DNA of 64,000 bases, from the NCBI RefSeq assembly GCF_029893805.1, contig NZ_JARXYP010000002.1, positions 5,890,001-5,954,000 on the forward strand, given 5' to 3'. Each line of letters begins with the position of its first letter. Within the stretch, counting starts at the first letter, position 1. The notes beneath the pieces are model-generated. The model was not told the DNA's origin. It made no database searches and was given only the letters and a program-made list of their open reading frames with translations. Made by a program: the position numbers and the translations under genes. Shown here piece by piece: positions 17,708-25,835 of this stretch. This stretch comes from Streptomyces sp. SAI-135 (lineage in GTDB: Bacteria > Actinomycetota > Actinomycetes > Streptomycetales > Streptomycetaceae).

Positions 17708-19086
17708 GCGGGGTGCCCGCGCAGGCGTACGTCCCGCTCGGCGAGGTCACGCGCCTCGCGGGCCAGGACGTCCGCCCGCGCCGGTTCGTCGGTCAGCCGT
17801 GCCTCCGAGAGCAGGACGCGGGGCGCGGCACCGACCGCCTCGCGGTGGACGGTGACGTAGTCGTCCGCCGCGGCCAGCGACTCCCGGGCGACCAGCAGCG
17901 CGGCCACCGGGAGCACGCCCGACCGGCCGGCCGCCAGGGGCGCGGTCGCGTGCACGATCCGCCGCAGCACCCCGAGCGGGTCGTACGGCTGCCCGGACGT
18001 CGTCTCCCGTCGTACGGCGGCCAGGACGGCGTCGGCGTGCAGGAGCCGGGCGTAGGTCTCGCCCTCGTAGGTGGTGCCGTCGCGTGAGGGGGCCAGTTCC
18101 GCCTCGGCGCCCGTGAGGGCGGGCGGGATCAGCCGGGCGGCCTCGGTGCGCGCGGCGCGCAGCCGGGTCACGGCCGTGACCAGCACGTCCGCCCGGGCGA
18201 TCGCGGTCTCCGCCGCGCGCAGCCGGCCGGCCGCCTGGTCCGGACGCTCGGAGGCGGTGGCCAGGTGGGTCTGGTTGAGGTGGACGGTGGCGGCGACCAG
18301 GCTGTCCTTGGCCAGTTCGACGTACCCGGTGACGGAGTCGTCCGCGGGCGCGGTCCCCACCTCGGCCGTGCGGGCGGTCAGCTCACGGAAGCGCGTCTCG
18401 GCGCACGCCAGGGCCGCGGCCGGGTCGTGCTCCAGCCCCCGCACGGCCCGCAGGCTCTCCGCCGCCCCCGTCACCCGCCGCTCGGCCTCCTCGCAGCGGC
18501 CCACGACCCCGGCGAGGGCGGCCGCCCCCTCCGGGACGCCCTCGTCGTAGCGCCGCCGTATCGCGCACGCCGCCGCCAGTTCGGCCTCCGCCGCCTCGGC
18601 CGCCCCGGCGAGGGGGGCCACCGCCTCAGGACCGGAAAGGGCCTCGGCGAAGGCGAGTTCCTCGCGGAGCGCGCGAAGACGGTTGTCGGCGTCGACCAGC
18701 GCGGCCCGGGAACGGTCGTCCAGGTCCGCGAGCGGGGGCGTGGCCGCGGGGGAGGGGTACACGCCGACGTGGGTCGTGCCGGCGGCCGCCGGTGTCGTAC
18801 GGCCGCGGGTGCGGCGCATCCGGCGGACCGAGCCCCAGGCCGCCAGGACCACCACGACGACGAGAGCGGCGACCGGCAGGACGAGGTCGGTGCCGGAGGA
18901 CTCGTCCTCGGCCGGGGCGGCGGCACCGGCCCGGGCGCCCGCAACCGGAGCGTCGTCGTTGATCGTCATCCACGGCAACACCAGCCACACGACCGCGATC
19001 ACCACGCCCAGCAGGGCGTGCGCCACCCGCACGGACAGGTGCGAGCGGCTCCGCCGCGGTCGGCCCCGTATCAAGGATGGCGTCAC
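17704..19086 (-). CDS. Membrane protein with Ala-rich coiled-coil domain, function unknown
   Basis: A 460-residue protein from GTG 19086. Two membrane segments lie near the N-terminus (VAHALLGVVIAVVWLVLPWM and LVLPVAALVVVVVLAAWGSV), separated by an acidic loop. Then come a basic stretch RRMRRTRGRT and about 330 residues rich in Ala, Glu, Arg and Leu, predicted as long helices or coiled coils (RLRALREELAFAEALSG; ELAKDSLVAATVHLNQTH). It resembles uncharacterised TPM-associated proteins of streptomycetes, but no TPM domain is present. The stop overlaps the convergent phosphatase gene by 4 bp. It diverges from the GH18-like gene. Longer starts overlapping that gene are possible but unlikely. Confidence 0.75.
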   Translation of the reverse strand: MTPSLIRGRPRRSRSHLSVRVAHALLGVVIAVVWLVLPWMTINDDAPVAGARAGAAAPAEDESSGTDLVLPVAALVVVVVLAAWGSVRRMRRTRGRTTPAAAGTTHVGVYPSPAATPPLADLDDRSRAALVDADNRLRALREELAFAEALSGPEAVAPLAGAAEAAEAELAAACAIRRRYDEGVPEGAAALAGVVGRCEEAERRVTGAAESLRAVRGLEHDPAAALACAETRFRELTARTAEVGTAPADDSVTGYVELAKDSLVAATVHLNQTHLATASERPDQAAGRLRAAETAIARADVLVTAVTRLRAARTEAARLIPPALTGAEAELAPSRDGTTYEGETYARLLHADAVLAAVRRETTSGQPYDPLGVLRRIVHATAPLAAGRSGVLPVAALLVARESLAAADDYVTVHREAVGAAPRVLLSEARLTDEPARADVLAREARDLAERDVRLRGHPA

Positions 19087-19166
19087 ATTTCGGAGCGTAT
19101 GGGCCGTAATGCGGGCGCGCGAGCGGGGCGGGACGGGCGAGGGTACACCGGCGGACGGGGGAGCGG

Positions 19167-20339
19167 ATGGCACAGGCGCAGGGCACAGGGACCGACGGGG
19201 ACCGGTGGTGGCGACGACGTCCACGTCCGGCCCCGGGGGCGCGGGGGACTGCGCGACCAGCCCCCACTCCGTCGCGGCTGACACGCGGGGAGGGCGCCGA
19301 CCAGGAAGAGCCGGGGAAGGGCGCGCCGAGGCCCGGGCGCCGCCGCTGGATCCGCCGGGCCGCTCTCGGTCTCGCGCTCGTCGTCCTCGTCCCCCTCCTG
19401 TCCGTCGCCGTCGCCCTGCGCCTCAACTACGCCGGTGACCCCGCCGACGGCACCCGCACCCGCGGCAAGGACGCGATCTGGCTCGGGCACGCCTGGGTGG
19501 ACGGGCGGAAGACCGACGCCGACGTCGGCGCCCTCGCCCGGCGCCTGCGGGACACCGGCATCCGGGACCTCTACGTCCACGCGGGGCCCCTGGAACACGA
19601 CGGCACGCTGCCCGCGTCGGCGTACCCGAGGGCGGCCTGGCTGATCGGCGCCGTGCACAGGGCGGCTCCCGGGGTCCGCGTCCAGGCCTGGCTCGGCGAC
19701 CGGCTCGCCAGCGAGAGCCCGGACGGCATGCGCCTGGCCGAGAAGGACACCCGCGCCGCCGTCGTGCGGTCCACCCGGCAGATCCTCGCCGCCGGGTTCG
19801 ACGGCGCCCACTTCGACCTGGAGCCCCTGCACTCCGGCGACCGGCACTACCTGGACCTGCTCGACGCCCTCCACCGGGTCACCCGCGCCCGTGGCGTCCC
19901 GCTCTCGGTCGCGGCCCACCAGATCGACCCGCTGCCCGCGCTGCACTCGGTCGCGGGGACGGTCGCCGGGCACCCCAAGTGGTGGTCGCAGGCGTTCTTC
20001 GGCCAGGTCGCGCGCCGGGTCGACCAGATCGCGGTGATGTCGTACGACACGGGCACGCCGCTGGAGAGCCTGTACGGCGGTTACGTGGCCCAGCAGACGT
20101 CCCTCGCCCTGGAGGTCACCCCCGAGTCCACCGACCTGCTGATGGGCCTGCCCTTCTACCGGGCGAACGACCTCGGCCACTGGGCCCACGCCGAGACCGT
20201 GCCCGCGGCCGTCCGGGGCGTGCGCCTCGGGCTCTCCCGCACGGACGCGGACAGGGCCGGATTCGGTGTGGCGCTGTACGTCGACTTCGCGGCCACGGAG
20301 GCGGACTGGAGGGCGTACGAGAGGGACTGGGTCCGCTGA
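19167..20339 (+). CDS. Membrane-anchored GH18-like TIM-barrel protein
   Basis: A 390-residue protein. A basic, Pro-rich cytoplasmic stretch (1-60) precedes one membrane anchor (AALGLALVVLVPLLSVAVAL), then an extracytoplasmic domain of about 300 residues. That domain looks like a glycoside hydrolase family 18-type barrel. The strand motif FDGAHFDLE gives D212, D217 and E219, equivalent to DGXXXDXE of chitinases, and VMSYDTG matches the later M-Y-D motif. The substrate is unknown; a cell-wall or oligosaccharide target is plausible. ATG 19167 has GGGGGAG just upstream. Part of the N-terminal segment (about residues 23-35) is encoded by a dispersed intergenic element. It is followed after 46 bp by a kinase-like gene. 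Confidence 0.75.
   Translation: MAQAQGTGTDGDRWWRRRPRPAPGARGTARPAPTPSRLTRGEGADQEEPGKGAPRPGRRRWIRRAALGLALVVLVPLLSVAVALRLNYAGDPADGTRTRGKDAIWLGHAWVDGRKTDADVGALARRLRDTGIRDLYVHAGPLEHDGTLPASAYPRAAWLIGAVHRAAPGVRVQAWLGDRLASESPDGMRLAEKDTRAAVVRSTRQILAAGFDGAHFDLEPLHSGDRHYLDLLDALHRVTRARGVPLSVAAHQIDPLPALHSVAGTVAGHPKWWSQAFFGQVARRVDQIAVMSYDTGTPLESLYGGYVAQQTSLALEVTPESTDLLMGLPFYRANDLGHWAHAETVPAAVRGVRLGLSRTDADRAGFGVALYVDFAATEADWRAYERDWVR
19235..19270. repeat. Dispersed intergenic element, copy B (inside coding sequence)
   Basis: GGGGGCGCGGGGGACTGCGC then GACCAGCCCCCACTCC matches the Streptomyces intergenic element seen at 14223 and 53896. It lies within the N-terminal, Pro/Arg-rich part of the GH18-like gene, where it encodes a stretch including ARGTARPAPTP. 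Confidence 0.6.
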
Positions 20340-20372
20340 AAAAACCACCTGCGACTGGGGCCGCCGCGCTGC

Positions 20373-20378
20373 GACGAT
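20373..20378 (+). promoter_or_regulatory. Putative -10-like box before the APH-fold kinase gene
   Basis: GACGAT ends 7 nt before the ATG at 20386. There is no Shine-Dalgarno sequence. Weaker than the TANNNT examples elsewhere in the window. Confidence 0.25.
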
Positions 20379-20385
20379 CTGCCGG

Positions 20386-21354
20386 ATGACCGGTACCCGC
20401 AGACACCTCACCCGCGACGACCTCGCTCCCCTGGCCCGCGCCGCGACCTGCCGTGGGCTGCTCGGTGTCGGCCGGCTGCGCGGCGGCACCAAGAAGGGTG
20501 TCTACCGGCTCACGCTCGACGACGGCACCACCGTCGTCGCCTACGTCTGGTCGCCGGACGAGGACTACTGGGACGCCGGCCCCGCCGATCCCCGCGACCC
20601 GTTCTCCCCGGGGACGAGCCTCGACGTCTTCACGGCGGCCCACGACCGGCTCGTCGCGGCCGGCGTCCGCACCCCGCGCCTGCTGCACTCGGACACCACC
20701 ATGAACGCCGTGGTCGTCGAGGACATGCGCGGCGGCAGCCTGGAGGAGGCCCTGGAACGGGACCCGGTCGCCGGCCGCGCCGCGCTGGAGCGGTTCGCCG
20801 ACGTGCTGGAGACCCTGCACGCACAGGAGGGCCCCGCCCTCGGCAAGGTCGGGCTGGTGGACAACGGCGGTACATCGTCGACGAGTTCGGCGGCCCGGCG
20901 TGTGACCGAGGGGGCCCTGCGCGACATCGAGGAGGCCGCCGTACGCGACGAACGGATCGCCGTCGTCCGGGAGGATCTCGAGGAGACGCTGCGACGGCTC
21001 GCAGCGGCCGTCCGGCCCCGCACCCGGCACGTCCTCATCCACGGCGAACTCGGCCCCGACCACGTCCTGTTGGACGACCGGGGGCGGCCCGCCCTCATCG
21101 ACATCGAGGGCCTGATGTACTTCGACGTCGAGTGGGAGCACGTCTTCCTGCGGATCCGCTTCGACGAGCGCTACGACGCCCTCCGCGCCCCCGACCTGGA
21201 CGAGGCCCGGCTCCACCTCTACCGCCTCGCCATGCACCTCTCCCTCGTCGCCGGCCCCCTGCGCCTGACCGAGGGCGACTTCCCGAACCCCGGCTGGATG
21301 CGGGAGATCGCGGAGCACAACCTGGCCAGGGCGCTGGAGCTGGTGGGACGATGA
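20386..21354 (+). CDS. APH-fold phosphotransferase-like protein
   Basis: A 322-residue protein with the aminoglycoside phosphotransferase/protein-kinase-like fold. An N-lobe nucleotide loop region (LRGGTKKGVYRLTLDDG) and VVVEDMRGG linker are followed by the catalytic loop HGELGPDHVLL and the metal site LIDIEGLMYFDVEWEH. In active APH enzymes the loop reads HXDXXXXN; here the aspartate is glutamate and the asparagine is histidine, so catalysis or metal use may differ. Typical substrates are small metabolites or drugs; none can be assigned. ATG 20386 is chosen because upstream in-frame codons lie inside the preceding gene. It overlaps the next gene by ATGA. Confidence 0.85.
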   Translation: MTGTRRHLTRDDLAPLARAATCRGLLGVGRLRGGTKKGVYRLTLDDGTTVVAYVWSPDEDYWDAGPADPRDPFSPGTSLDVFTAAHDRLVAAGVRTPRLLHSDTTMNAVVVEDMRGGSLEEALERDPVAGRAALERFADVLETLHAQEGPALGKVGLVDNGGTSSTSSAARRVTEGALRDIEEAAVRDERIAVVREDLEETLRRLAAAVRPRTRHVLIHGELGPDHVLLDDRGRPALIDIEGLMYFDVEWEHVFLRIRFDERYDALRAPDLDEARLHLYRLAMHLSLVAGPLRLTEGDFPNPGWMREIAEHNLARALELVGR

Positions 21355-21683
21355 CCGGCGTGCACTGGGTACTCACGGGGACCTGCCTGCTCGGCGTGAC
21401 GGTTGTCGCGGCCTGCGGCGTCGCGGGGGCCGCGACCGGCTGGGTCCTGCCGTGGGCCCGGCCCGGAGTCCTGCGGCCGAGGCTGTGGGGTTACGGATCG
21501 CTGGCCGTCGCGGCAGGAGCAGCGGTGTGGGTCTTTCTGGGCCCCGTGGCCGGGCCGCCGCACGCCCCGGCCGAGTACGTGCACCTGACCGGCTGGAGCC
21601 TGTGGGTGGCGGGCCTGCTGATCCAGCTCCGGGCCCGGCGTCCCGGCCGCGCTCCCAGGGACGCTACGACGACCTCCTCCTGA
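21351..21683 (+). CDS. Small membrane protein, function unknown
   Basis: 110 residues with three hydrophobic segments (VLTGTCLLGVTVVAACGVAG; GYGSLAVAAGAAVWVFLGPV; YVHLTGWSLWVAGLLIQL) and a short basic tail. Its ATG overlaps the stop of the kinase-like gene, so translation is probably coupled. The 3' end overlaps the convergent sdhB gene by 20 bp. No family recognised. The segment order suggests the N-terminus outside and C-terminus inside. Confidence 0.7.
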   Translation: MTGVHWVLTGTCLLGVTVVAACGVAGAATGWVLPWARPGVLRPRLWGYGSLAVAAGAAVWVFLGPVAGPPHAPAEYVHLTGWSLWVAGLLIQLRARRPGRAPRDATTTSS

Positions 21684-22434
21684 TCTTCGAGCCCAGCCAC
21701 ACCAGCGGGTCGTACTTGCGGTCGACGGCTCTTTCCTTCAGGGGGATCAGCGCGTTGTCGGTGATCTTGATGCCCTCGGGGCAGACTTCCGTGCAGCACT
21801 TGGTGATGTTGCAGTAGCCGAGGCCGTGTTCGTCCTGGGCCGTCTTCTTGCGGTCCAGACCCTCGGACTCGGCCGCGTCCAGCGGGTGCATGTCCAGCTC
21901 CGCCACCCGCATGAGGAAGCGCGGACCCGCGAACGCCGTCTTGTTCTCCTCGTGGTCGCGCACGACATGGCAGGTGTCCTGGCACAGGAAGCACTCGATG
22001 CACTTGCGGAACTCCTGCGAGCGGTCCACGTCCTCCTGCATCATCCGGTACTCGCCGGGCCCGACTCCGGCCGGCGGCACGAACGCCGGGACCTCGCGCG
22101 CCTTCCGGTAGTTGAAGCCGACGTCCGTGACCAGGTCCCGGACCACCGGGAAGGCCCGCAGCGGAGTGACGGTGATCGTCTCCTCGGGCGTGAACACCGA
22201 CATGCGGGTCATGCACATCAGCCGGGGACGGCCGTTGATCTCCGCCGAGCACGAACCGCACTTGCCGGCCTTGCAGTTCCAGCGGACGGCGAGATCGGGC
22301 GCCTGGGTGGCCTGGAGGCGGTGGATGATGTCCAGCACCACCTCGCCGTCGTTGACCTCGACCTTGAAGTCCTCCAGGCCGCCGCCCTTCACATCACCGC
22401 GCCACACCTTGAAGTGGGCCGTGTAGCCGCTCAT
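21664..22434 (-). CDS. sdhB: Succinate dehydrogenase/fumarate reductase iron-sulfur subunit
   Basis: The 256-residue electron-transfer subunit of a membrane-bound succinate:menaquinone oxidoreductase or fumarate reductase. A plant-ferredoxin-like N-terminal domain binds the [2Fe-2S] centre (WNCKAGKCGSCSAEI and the LMCMTRM cysteine). The C-terminal domain binds the [4Fe-4S] and [3Fe-4S] centres (CIECFLCQDTCHVVRD and CNITKCCTEVCPEGI). Last gene of an operon on the minus strand; its ATG overlaps the sdhA stop (ATGA). The pairing with a flavoprotein of SdhA/FrdA type and a single multi-helix cytochrome subunit is the actinobacterial Sdh2-like arrangement. Confidence 0.95.
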   Translation of the reverse strand: MSGYTAHFKVWRGDVKGGGLEDFKVEVNDGEVVLDIIHRLQATQAPDLAVRWNCKAGKCGSCSAEINGRPRLMCMTRMSVFTPEETITVTPLRAFPVVRDLVTDVGFNYRKAREVPAFVPPAGVGPGEYRMMQEDVDRSQEFRKCIECFLCQDTCHVVRDHEENKTAFAGPRFLMRVAELDMHPLDAAESEGLDRKKTAQDEHGLGYCNITKCCTEVCPEGIKITDNALIPLKERAVDRKYDPLVWLGSKIRRRSS

Positions 22435-24365
22435 TCGTACAGCTCCTCCTCGGCGAGGTACTTGACCAGCTCCTCCTTGTCGAAGAGGGCGAGCAGGTCG
22501 GCGCGGATGGGTTCGGTGGTCTCACGGGTGAGGTCGATCTGGCCCCGCACGGGATCGGTCGCCGCCAACCCGCCGGTGGGGTCGGTCAGTCGGCACAGCA
22601 GATTCACGTTGCGCCACGCGCGGTCCATCGTCGGGTGGTCCTCGCGGGTGTGGCCGCCGCGCGACTCGGTCCGCTCCAGCGCGGCCCGTGCCACACACTC
22701 GCTGACCAGCAGCATGTTCCTGAGGTCCAGCGCGAGGTGCCAGCCCGGGTTGAACTGCCGGTGCCCCTCGACCCCGGCCCGCCGGGCCCTTACCCGAAGG
22801 TCCGCGAGCTTCTCCAGGGCCTGCTCCATCTCGCCCTCCCGGCGGATGATGCCGACCAGGTCGTTCATCGCCTGCTGGAGCTCCTGGTGCAGGGTGTAGG
22901 GGTTCTCCGGAGGCCCTACGGAGGGTTCGGTGCCCTCCGCCGAGAACGGCCTGAGCGCCTCAGCCGCCGCCGCGTCCACCTGGGCCTCGTCCACCGGCGG
23001 ACGTGCCGCCGCGAGCCCGGTGGCGTACTCCGCCGCGTGCCAGCCCGCCCGGCGTCCGAACACCAGCAGGTCGGACAGCGAGTTGCCGCCGAGCCGGTTC
23101 GAGCCGTGCATGCCGCCGGCCACCTCACCGGCCGCGAACAGCCCCGTCACCCCGCGCGCGGCCGCCGTGTCGGACTCGACCGCGATGCCGCCCATCACGT
23201 AGTGGCAGGTCGGCCCGACCTCCATCGGCTCGGCCGTGATGTCGACGTCGGCCAGCTCCTTGAACTGGTGGTACATGGAGGGCAGCCGGCGCCGGATCAC
23301 CTCGGCGGGCATCCGCGTCGAGACGTCCAGGAAGACCCCGCCGTGCGGGGAGCCGCGGCCCGCCTTCACCTCGGAGTTGATCGCGCGGGCGACCTCGTCA
23401 CGGGGCAGCAGCTCGGGAGGACGCCGGTTGTTGTCCGGGTCCTCGTACCAGCGGTCGCCCTCCTCCTCCGACTCGGCGTACTTCTCCTTGAAGACGTCCG
23501 GGACGTAGTCGAACATGAACCGCTTGCCCTCGGAGTTGCGCAGCACCCCGCCGTCACCGCGGACCGACTCGGTGACGAGGATGCCCTTCACCGACGGTGG
23601 CCAGACCATGCCGGTCGGGTGGAACTGCACGAACTCCATGTTCAGCAGGGGTGCGCCCGCGAGCAGGGCCAGGGCGTGGCCGTCGCCGGTGTACTCCCAC
23701 GAGTTCGACGTCACCTTGAAGGACTTGCCGATGCCGCCGGTCGCGATCACCACGGCCGGGGCTTCCAGGACGAAGAAACGGCCGGTCTCACGGTCGTAGG
23801 CGAAGACACCGGAGACCCGCGAGCCGTCCTTGAGGATCCGGGTGACCGTGCACTCCTGGAAGACCTTCAGCCGGGACTCGTAGTCACCGGTCTCGCGGTG
23901 GTCCTCCTGCTGGAGGGAGACGATCTTCTGCTGGAGGGTGCGGATCAGCTCCAGGCCCGTCCGGTCGCCGACGTGCGCCAGGCGCGGGTACTCGTGGCCG
24001 CCGAAGTTGCGCTGGGAGATCTTTCCTTCCTTCGTCCGGTCGAAGAGCGCGCCCCAGGTCTCCAGCTCCCAGACCCGCTGCGGGGCCTCCTGGGCGTGCA
24101 GCTCGGCCATCCGCCACTGGTTGAGGAACTTGCCGCCGCGCATGGTGTCGCGGAAGTGGACCTGCCAGTTGTCGTGCGGATTGGCGTTGGCCATCGCGGC
24201 CGCGATGCCGCCCTCCGCCATCACCGTGTGCGCCTTGCCGAACAGCGACTTGCAGATCACGGCCGTACGGGCGCCTCGCTCGCGCGCCTCGACGGCGGCC
24301 CGGAGGCCCGCGCCCCCGGCGCCGACCACGACGACGTCCCACTCCTGGCGGTCGACCACGGACAT
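22431..24365 (-). CDS. sdhA: Succinate dehydrogenase/fumarate reductase flavoprotein subunit
   Basis: The 644-residue catalytic subunit that interconverts succinate and fumarate. The FAD-binding Rossmann motif is VVVGAGGAGLRAAVEA near residue 12. The covalent-FAD histidine region GKAHTVMAEGGIAAA follows. The substrate domain has VQFHPTGMVWPP, and the family motif HGSNRLGGNSLSDLLVFGR is intact. The C-terminal helical domain ends DLLALFDKEELVKYLAEEEL. It lies 23 bp after the sdhC-like gene and overlaps sdhB by 4 bp, so all three are translated from one message. Confidence 0.96.
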   Translation of the reverse strand: MSVVDRQEWDVVVVGAGGAGLRAAVEARERGARTAVICKSLFGKAHTVMAEGGIAAAMANANPHDNWQVHFRDTMRGGKFLNQWRMAELHAQEAPQRVWELETWGALFDRTKEGKISQRNFGGHEYPRLAHVGDRTGLELIRTLQQKIVSLQQEDHRETGDYESRLKVFQECTVTRILKDGSRVSGVFAYDRETGRFFVLEAPAVVIATGGIGKSFKVTSNSWEYTGDGHALALLAGAPLLNMEFVQFHPTGMVWPPSVKGILVTESVRGDGGVLRNSEGKRFMFDYVPDVFKEKYAESEEEGDRWYEDPDNNRRPPELLPRDEVARAINSEVKAGRGSPHGGVFLDVSTRMPAEVIRRRLPSMYHQFKELADVDITAEPMEVGPTCHYVMGGIAVESDTAAARGVTGLFAAGEVAGGMHGSNRLGGNSLSDLLVFGRRAGWHAAEYATGLAAARPPVDEAQVDAAAAEALRPFSAEGTEPSVGPPENPYTLHQELQQAMNDLVGIIRREGEMEQALEKLADLRVRARRAGVEGHRQFNPGWHLALDLRNMLLVSECVARAALERTESRGGHTREDHPTMDRAWRNVNLLCRLTDPTGGLAATDPVRGQIDLTRETTEPIRADLLALFDKEELVKYLAEEELYE

Positions 24366-24388
24366 CAGTTAGGCCCCACTCATCTCAG

Positions 24389-25226
24389 TCAGAAGAAGCG
24401 CGGATCGTCGAAGGCACCGGACGCGAGCAGATAGACGTAGAAGTCGGCGAGCGCCACGCTCACCAGCGACGCCCAGGCGAGCAGCATGTGCCGGGCGTTC
24501 AGCTTCCCGACGAACTGCCACGCCTTGTAGCGCACGGGGTGCTGGGAGAAGTGCCTGAGCTTGCCGCCCACGATGTGCCGGCAGGAGTGGCAGGAGACGG
24601 TGTACGCCCAGATCAGCACGATGTTGACCAGGAACACCAGGGTGCCGAGGCCCATGTGGCCCCACTCGTACTTCTCGTCGCGGAACGAGAGCACGGTGTC
24701 GTAGGTCAGGATGCCGGCGACCACGATCGCGGCGTAGAAGAAGTACCGGTGGATGTTCTGCAGGATCAGCGGGAAGCGGGTCTCACCGGTGTACTTCTTG
24801 TGCGGCTCGGCCACCGCGCAGGCCGGCGGGGACGCCCAGAAGCCCCGGTAGTAGGCCTTGCGGTAGTAGTAGCAGGTCAGGCGGAAGCCGAGCGGGAAGA
24901 TCAGGATGATGATCGCGGGGGAGATGCCCCACCAGCTGCCGAAGATCTCCCAGTTGGGGCCGTGGCGCATGGGCGCGCAGCGCTCGGCCAGCGCAGGGGG
25001 AGTAGAACGGCGAGACGTACGGGGCCGCGTAGTAGTCCGTGTCGGCGAACGCCCGCCAGGTCGAGTACACGATGAAGGCGAGCAGCCCGGCGGCCGTGGC
25101 CGCGGGCGCCAGCCACCAGCGGTCGGTGCGCAGGTGCGGGGCGTCGATCGCGGCGCGCGTACCGGTGCGTACGCCGCCGCTCGCGGTATGGGATTCGGTG
25201 TCGGGGGGTTCCGTACCAGTGGCCAA
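24389..25226 (-). pseudogene. sdhC-like membrane cytochrome subunit, frameshifted
   Basis: Encodes the haem-binding membrane anchor of the Sdh/Frd complex, but in two frames. The N-terminal part (ATGTEPPDTES to the YYAAPYVSPFYSP segment) reads from TTG 25226, which has GGAG 8 nt upstream. From LAERCAPMRHGPNWEIFGSW to the stop at 24389 the reading is in another frame. One extra base lies near 24992-25000, next to a run of five C on the coding strand. Removing it gives a 278-residue protein with helices WWGISPAIIILIFPLGF, YFFYAAIVVAGILTY and LGTLVFLVNIVLIWAYT and candidate haem histidines. An ATG at 25231 is in the wrong frame. As written the complex would lack its anchor; a sequencing error in the homopolymer is quite possible. 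Confidence 0.85.
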
Positions 25227-25245
25227 CTCATGACTCCGGTCGGGT

Positions 25246-25536
25246 TCAGGGGGTGTGGCGGTGGTGGGCGCCGAGTCCCTCGTCGTCCGAGTCCGTCCAC
25301 AGGGTGTTGTCGTACGGGGCGTCGGAGATGGGGACGAAATCCTGGCGCCGGGCCTTGGCGAGCGCCGGGTCGGTCTCCCTCAGCAGCGCGAGGCTCTCGC
25401 GCAGCCGGTCGGCGTCGATCCGCACACGGCGCATCTCCAGACCGCTGCTGCCCAGCTGCTGCTCCAGACGCTTGACGTACCTGAGCATCTCGTCGAGCGC
25501 GCGCTGGGCCGCTGCCAGTTCGTCGTTCACGGACAT
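25246..25536 (-). CDS. Small coiled-coil protein preceding the sdh operon
   Basis: A 96-residue acidic, soluble protein. Residues 1-60 have a heptad-like pattern (ELAAAQRALDEMLRYVKRLE; RLRESLALLRETDP) and the tail is disordered (DNTLWTDSDDEGLGAHHRH). It is the first gene of the minus-strand cluster, 19 bp before sdhC, so it is probably co-transcribed with the dehydrogenase. The ATG at 25536 has GGAAGTGAGGT upstream. No function known; an assembly or regulatory role for the complex is only a guess from position. Confidence 0.75.
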   Translation of the reverse strand: MSVNDELAAAQRALDEMLRYVKRLEQQLGSSGLEMRRVRIDADRLRESLALLRETDPALAKARRQDFVPISDAPYDNTLWTDSDDEGLGAHHRHTP

Positions 25537-25606
25537 GACGTGACCTCACTTCCGTGGGCGGGGATGCCCTGGACGGGAACGGTCATGCGCCTGCGAGTGT
25601 TGCGCG

Positions 25607-25624
25607 TCACACCTGCCGGTGTGA
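25607..25624. promoter_or_regulatory. Inverted repeat in the divergent sdh/lipoprotein intergenic region
   Basis: TCACACC-TGCC-GGTGTGA, perfect 7-bp arms, lies 71 bp upstream of the first minus-strand gene and 212 bp before the lipoprotein gene. It could be a repressor site or a small hairpin. The rest of 25537-25835 shows no gene. The stretch 25765-25805 is unusually A/T-rich, with two GTGATCA words (about 25774 and 25796), and probably holds the lipoprotein promoter. Confidence 0.35.
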
Positions 25625-25835
25625 AGGGACGTGCATGGATTGGCGGATCGTGTGCCTCCGTGCGCGCCCCTCGTGCGCCGTCGATTGCGCCGCACGGGTG
25701 GGCTTCCCGGTCGTTGTCGCCGTGTCGCCGTCCGTTGCCGAACCCTTTCCTCTTCAGTGGCCGCAATAGATGTGATCAGCTCCATATACCGCCAAAAGTG
25801 ATCATAACGCCCGCGGCTCCCGGAGGTAACCAGAG

